The notes under the pieces are model-generated. The model was not told the origin of the DNA. It saw nothing but the letters and a program-made list of their open reading frames with translations, and searched no databases. This document shows, piece after piece, positions 58,474 to 64,000 of a DNA stretch of 64,000 bases. Numbering within the stretch: the stretch's first letter is position 1; each line of letters begins with the position of its first letter. The translations under genes were made by a program, and so were the position numbers. Source of the DNA: Struthio camelus (lineage: Eukaryota > Chordata > Aves > Struthioniformes > Struthionidae); contig NC_090952.1 in assembly GCF_040807025.1 (NCBI RefSeq), positions 27,215,068 through 27,279,067 of the forward strand, written 5' to 3'.

Positions 58474-61400
58474 CCAGCTCCAATTTTTAATATTAAAAGT
58501 AACTGAGTGTAAACTTCTAATCCTTCTCTTTACAGTACCTTCTAAGAAGTGAAAGAAGTATTTATGCCCCCATGCCTAAAATACCCAATCTTCCTTTCCT
58601 TTATAAAAACGCAGTCCCCTCCAAATTCCTCCCCTTTAAGTCAGTTCTCCCCTTATTCCTAATCCAGCTGAATTCCCCCCGGCACTTTGTCCTATTGCTT
58701 TGAATCACAGGGCTTCTTTTGCAAGGTGGTGCTTCTCGTGTGCAGATAACACACGTTTGGGGATTCTACTGGCTGGTCAATCTGTAACTCAGGGTGGTGT
58801 AATGGGAAAAGCAGTATCTGACGTCATGGTAGCAAACCTTTCATCAAAAGAATTTTGTCAGTGGTGGATTAAAGAAGGTAGTGAGCTCAGAGGGAAAGGA
58901 CCTTCAGAAATAGTTATAGGGGAAGACATTCTGGATATGAATTTATGGCATGAGGATTTGGAACGTCTCTGACTTGCTTGGAAAAGAAGCCTTCAGATGA
59001 TCTGAGGTTTGGCAACAATTTTTTTCTCCAGTCTTCAAAATACTTTCAATTTTCTCTGCAGGAGATGAATTTATAGAAGACAACTCTCATCCTGATATAT
59101 TTTACTGACTCCTCTCAGCTTCTGACTACTGCTTGCTTTTGTGTCCCACGCCTGCCCCCTGGTGTTGCTCTGGCTCTGAGCTGTGAGACCGGCCCTGCTG
59201 TCTGTGACAGTATGAGTTTTCTGGCTGTGATTAAGCAGTTTTCTATACAGACTTTGTAGCCTTGAGTTGCTTTGTTTCACGTTGCTTATTTTTTGGCATT
59301 ACTTGTATTTGAGGGTGTGACGATAGTATCTAACCAAGGGAGAACGGGTAAAAGAAGCAGCAGAAAGCAATTTTGAGAAACCTTGCCATTTCTTTAGGCC
59401 CTTGTTGTCTTTAATACTTTTGTTAGTCTCTTAGTTAACTCGAGGAAGCCATGAAACAGTGCTGCTGTACTCTGCTCCGAATGAGTGGCTGCACTACCCT
59501 CAGGAAAGCAAAAAAAGCAATTTAAATAAGGTATGAACACCTAAGTGACATGTGGAGCTAGAAATGAAGATGACTCTCGGAAAATAACCGAAGTAGAAGG
59601 CAGCAAACAAGTGAAATTCAAGGCCCAAAGTATGACTGTTTTCTCACTGAAGGCATATACATACCTAAATATATGAATAAATAATGCAGAAGTGTGGGAA
59701 AATAAGCTGTTAGTCAAGCCCCTGGATGAATTATGAGAGTGCATCCAGGAAGGGGAAGTCTGTGGACAGCTTCCGTGGGTTAGGGAAGCTCAAAGCAATG
59801 GCAGAGCCCATCTATTCCATAGGACTTCTATGCCTTGGGCACTTTCTTGTGTGTGAAGGCAGAAAATAAAAGTCAAGGGGACACACTTACTGCTCTAAGC
59901 ACCAGAGAAAAACTGACCATGTGCATAGAATCACTTGTCATTGGGGAATGCTTTCCTTATGCACCAAACCTGAATAATTAGATGTATAAAATTCAGAAGC
60001 ACCTTTATCATCTTCAGGGGTTAGGCTTCACAAAGCTTACCTTTTTTTTTTTTTAAAAAAAAAAAAAAGAAATCAATTGCCATGTCAGCATGGTTCTCAC
60101 AGGTGTCATTACAAAAAGAAAGGAAAAAAAAAAAGAGGAATTTGTGCATGCTTTGTACTCCCTTTGGGAAAGGCAGTCCAAGTCCCAAAGTCCCAAGGAT
60201 GTCCGGAGAGGCTCCAGTTGTAATGATAGTAAGTGCAAAACTACAAGCCACACCCAGACATTTCCAGTGGAGCGTATTGACATAGTCTTCTTGCAGCGGG
60301 ATGATCAGGAGAGGAGACAAGTAGCTTGCCTGTTTGGGGAAATAACGCAGTCAACGTGTCAGTCCTCCCAGGTAGTTTTAGCCAACTTCCATGGGTGAGA
60401 AGGGTTTCAGGTCTCCTTGATGGGAAAGAAACATTAATTGGAACTGACTGTAAACTGCATTGTCTCAAACAGCCCCCTCATGATATCTAAGACTATATAT
60501 CAATTTTTCATCTACAAGTGTATAACTTACAGATGAATTATGTACTTGGGTACTTGGGAGAGATTTGGGTGTTACAGATATGCTTTTTAGAGTATTTAAC
60601 AAGAGCTCAGTGGTGGAGCTCACTTAATTCCAGCCTGAGCTGTCACTGCTGGCAGATATATAGCATAGAGAAAAATCAGTCTTCCCTAGATGGGGAGGAA
60701 GGAGGATAAAGGGCACCAACTCTACCCTTTTTCTTAAGGAGGTCTCAGATAAGCAGCAGCTGCTGCAGGAATGACTTCCCAAAGCTCATGTACGAACTGC
60801 CTCCTTGCAGCAGTGGTTCAGGAGAAGCTGGATGGCAGGAACTGGGTGAACGTCTCCACTTAGTATTTGATTTCTACATGCTTGAGATGCTGCCTTTACT
60901 TAATACCGAGAATCGCAGTGTCTGACTGGGAAGGAAAATAGCAGCAGTCTGTGGCTGGACTGGGCTGGAGGAACTCATTCTGTAGAAGCCAGTGTCAGGT
61001 GATGCAGGTTAGTGAGAAGCTGGGAGCTAAGGGAAGCAGATGCCTTGGCCCTGGGTGATTTCTGAGCATAGTGAATTAACAGTGGCCTTCCCCAGCAATC
61101 TGTATGCTCTGTGGAGCAAGGGCTGTCATCCTGTGTGTGTCTGGAGCACCTATCACAGGGAGCCTGAGGTCAGCTTGGTAGAAAGGAGTGCTGTAATGTA
61201 GACCTGTAACGGACATAACAGCTCACTAAAACTTCTACTCAGAAGAGCTGCTGTGAGTACTCAACTCTCTTGACCTTGGTAACTATTTAGGAATGACTGC
61301 ATGGGTGTGTAGTGGTGGAGAGGTAACCATCTGCCCTTTTAATCCAAGCTATAAGATTATATGTGGGGTCTCCAAGAGAGATTGGGCATTGTTGGCTTTC

Positions 61401-64000
61401 TGGATACTAGCAGCGATATGTTGATTCTTCCTGAGTTCTTACTGTTGCATACAATCATTTCTGTGAATAAACCAGAGAATGAGTTGGCAGCGTGGCTACT
61501 TTTTGAGCTGAATGGCTTTGGTGTAGGAGGCAATGTCTTCAGTGACTCTTGACCTAAGAATCTCTACTGTTTTCTTAACCACCTGTGAGGGATAGGTCCA
61601 ATGTGTGATGAACCGATGTCTGTTAACAAGTGACTTGTTCTAGTTTAACCTTTCTTCCAATTTCATGCTTTATAGTGTAGGCTTTTCTTTTCTATCCATC
61701 CTACATCACCTCCCTCTGCCCTGTTATCTTTGCACTCCAGCTAATTCTCTCCCTCCCTCTAATCCTTGGGGGTTTTCTTCTGCTCTACCACTTTGTATTT
61801 GCCCAAACCCATCTTGCCCTTTCCTGTCTTTCTTTTGAGTGTCTGCATGTCCCCTTTTCTCTCTGTTGCATTCTCTGTTCCCCTGGGCCACCAGGAAGAT
61901 GGCTGCTCCCTCTCCTTGCTCCAGTTTGGGAAGGGACTGTGTCATGCTGAGGCAGGCAGTGCTGACCCCCTTCCCCTGCTACCTGTTCCTGCCAGGAACG
62001 TAGCAGCAGCAGCTAGGAGGAGGCCTGGCTGCCTGTCCACCAGCGTCCCGTAACTGCTTGGGAGCCTTGCTGTTCAGTGACGTCCCAAGGCTGAGGGGCG
62101 CTTGGCACGTGTTGGTCCTCCCCCAGTCTGCGTGTGACAAGCAATACAGACAGCACACCAGATGCCATAATCTGCTTGTCTGAGCAGTGACACTCGATTG
62201 CAGCAGAGGTGTCTGCTATGAGCTTTTGAGGCGGCATTGTCTGCTCTCCAGCTTGATATAAACTTAAAAAATAGAAGACTTCCAGATCTACCTTCTCTAC
62301 TTCTTAACTTAAACACTTCCACCTAATTATCTGACTGACCTGTGTTAGCTGATCCCAGCCTAAACTCTAGTTTGCTGAGTTGCAGGTAACACATTTAGTG
62401 GGGTAACATGTTTAACTTGGTAAAATCAAGCTAAGAGGTAAATTGAGGAAAGGTGTTTAGGGAGCAGCAGCTGCCAAGCAGTATTCAGGTGGATTTCCAG
62501 GGGCAAGCAGGTGGCTGCAAAGCCAGCAACTGGACCAATTTTGCCTTCAAAGAGGGCAGACAGCTCTGCAAGTGGGACATGCCTCAGCGTGCGCCTGGAA
62601 TATGATGAGGGTGTCGAACATGGATTGCTAACAATCACCTTCCTTTCAGAATCTCCCACCAGAGGAGAGGCGGAAAAGTGTGGGATGTACCTGACCTCGT
62701 CTCACCAGTCCCACCACTGTGTGAGGAGAAGCTCCTGCCCGTGGATACCAGCCAGTGTCATCCCGCTTCTTGCTGAGCATCACGCCTTTGGATCAGTCAG
62801 AGGTAAGGAGACAGCACCAAGCTCCTGACTATGTGTATCACTCTTTCAGAAATGCTGTATTTTTTATTGCTCGAAAAAATGTTTCATGTTCTAGAGGCTT
62901 ATGTTGGCGAAGGGATGCTTTGTATTTCTTTGTCACAGTGTCTAATGAGCCATCGCAGAGACAGTTAAGAGAACTGGGGAAGGCAGCTGGGGGGATGCAC
63001 GTAGAAACAGCCCTGGGCGCCGTACCAGTGCGGTATCCTCAGTTCTCCTTTCACTTGGAACGAGCATCAGAGCTGTGAAGACCAAAGAGAAATACTGATA
63101 TCGACTATAAACTAAATTCTCCATATTTTGAAATAAATACACAGCTCTCCTAGAGCTCTAACGTGAAAACAAATGCATCAGCAGTTTTTGAGCATCACGC
63201 GGCCAGGCACGTTAATAAACGTGGCAGGGTGAACAACCCTCTAAGCTGAAATCCAGCACGTGTGGGATGTTCATGACCAAATAACACCAGCTGTGTCCTT
63301 CCCCCTTCTAGGCTTGACTTAAGTGTTGGGTGTGTAGAAGAGAAGGACAAAACATGGTCAGCGTTCAGCCCCGAAGGGGGAGGCTGCGGATGCGCTCGTG
63401 CGCCGCGCTAGCGGGGGCAGTGGTTTGCTGCTTCAGGTGTCCAAACTGCAGCAGTCTGCAGGCTCTGGACAGGATGCTTTGTTTTGTTGGTTTGATTGTA
63501 TAATTGAAGGGCTATGGGTTTTTTCTATTTAAAAAAAGAGCTGTCTCATTTCCGTGGGTGGGGAAAACTTACTCTATGCAAACAGCTCTGATTCTGATAT
63601 AGAAATGCAGTTAAGTAGGAAACGGGCATCCTGGCATCACTCCTCAGGGTCAGCTTGGCAGAGAGCTTTTGGAAGCTCCTCTTTTCCCCTTTGGTTTTGG
63701 GGGATGGCTCGACGGAGGTCTGGATGTGGGGCCTGAAAGTTGTGTTTGGCGTTGGCTTCAGCCATACCTGTGTCATAGCTCTATCTGAGCTGGAGGAACC
63801 GATGGGTGTGCACTTGCTTAGAAACAAAGGAAGTTGTGTAGCACGCTGGGCAAGTTTTCTTCTATTCTGTATATTTCTGAATATACAATATAAATGTCAG
63901 TACTTCAGCTAATGGTGAAAATCTAGGCTCTTCAAAGGGCAATTAGTTTCCATGTCAGCCATCTGTCCTCTTCCTCTGTAGATCAGCATGACTATAAAAG
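58474..64000. other. Non-coding stretch to the window end
   Basis: No supported gene. Contents seen are a T13A14 palindromic run (60042-60068), a pyrimidine-rich strip at about 61.68-61.90 kb, and short CpG-bearing sequence near 63.36-63.42 kb. Open frames at 58700-58972 and 62755-63078 are 90-107 codons long but have no recognisable domain or splice context. Confidence 0.5.
60042..60068. repeat. T13-A14 homopolymer palindrome
   Basis: Thirteen T residues pass directly into fourteen A residues, a self-complementary run of the kind left by poly-A insertions in opposite orientations or by slippage. A further A run is at about 60125-60135. Confidence 0.85.

Noticed and set aside
1-64000. CRISPR arrays, bacterial operons, tRNA or rRNA genes
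   Set aside because: No regularly spaced repeats, cloverleaf or rRNA-like sequence was seen; the window is vertebrate nuclear DNA.

Overview
The window looks like a piece of a bird (sauropsid) nuclear genome. Intergenic space is long and intron-rich-looking, there are no operons or ribosome-binding sites, GC/CpG-rich patches alternate with AT-rich stretches, and one clear CR1 LINE copy with an avian-style 3' end lies at about 46.1-46.5 kb. Older decayed elements resembling L2 and MIR are also visible by eye.

Only two protein-coding genes can be supported firmly. Both are intronless coding exons on the minus strand encoding rhodopsin-family receptors of the P2RY10 (lysophosphatidylserine receptor) group. 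The one at about 31.0-32.0 kb (340 aa) matches P2RY10 in length and C-terminal sequence. The one at about 19.3-20.4 kb (371 aa) is an intact paralogue with a longer tail. Each is preceded by a nearly identical 3' splice site, so each coding exon is joined to an upstream non-coding exon that I cannot place. Their order on the minus strand (P2RY10, then its paralogue) fits my recollection of the mammalian X-linked LPAR4-P2RY10-(P2RY10B/LPS2L)-GPR174 receptor cluster; this synteny is knowledge, not something visible here.

Layout: 0-13.5 kb is mostly non-coding, with one possible terminal exon at the left edge. 13.5-18.1 kb is an unusually large CpG-rich block with no recognised gene. 19.3-20.5 kb is the paralogue, followed by a CpG-rich block at 22.0-23.6 kb that lies upstream of it and could be its promoter. 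At about 24.86 kb there is a perfect 22-bp palindrome centred on a full CRE. 31.0-32.0 kb is P2RY10. 32-54 kb is non-coding, with a striking 75-bp hairpin (33.5 kb), two MIR-like fossils and the CR1 copy. 54.1-55.1 kb is a CpG island with regulatory-looking motifs and a GC-rich stem-loop. 55.1-64 kb is non-coding, with an L2-like fossil and another MIR-like fossil.

The most interesting biology is the patchwork relation between the two receptor genes. The half encoding TM1 to TM4 is about 92% identical in DNA, with 93-bp and 82-bp perfectly identical blocks. The second half is only about 58% identical in protein. That pattern fits gene conversion between tandem receptors. I found no convincing unknown multi-gene system.
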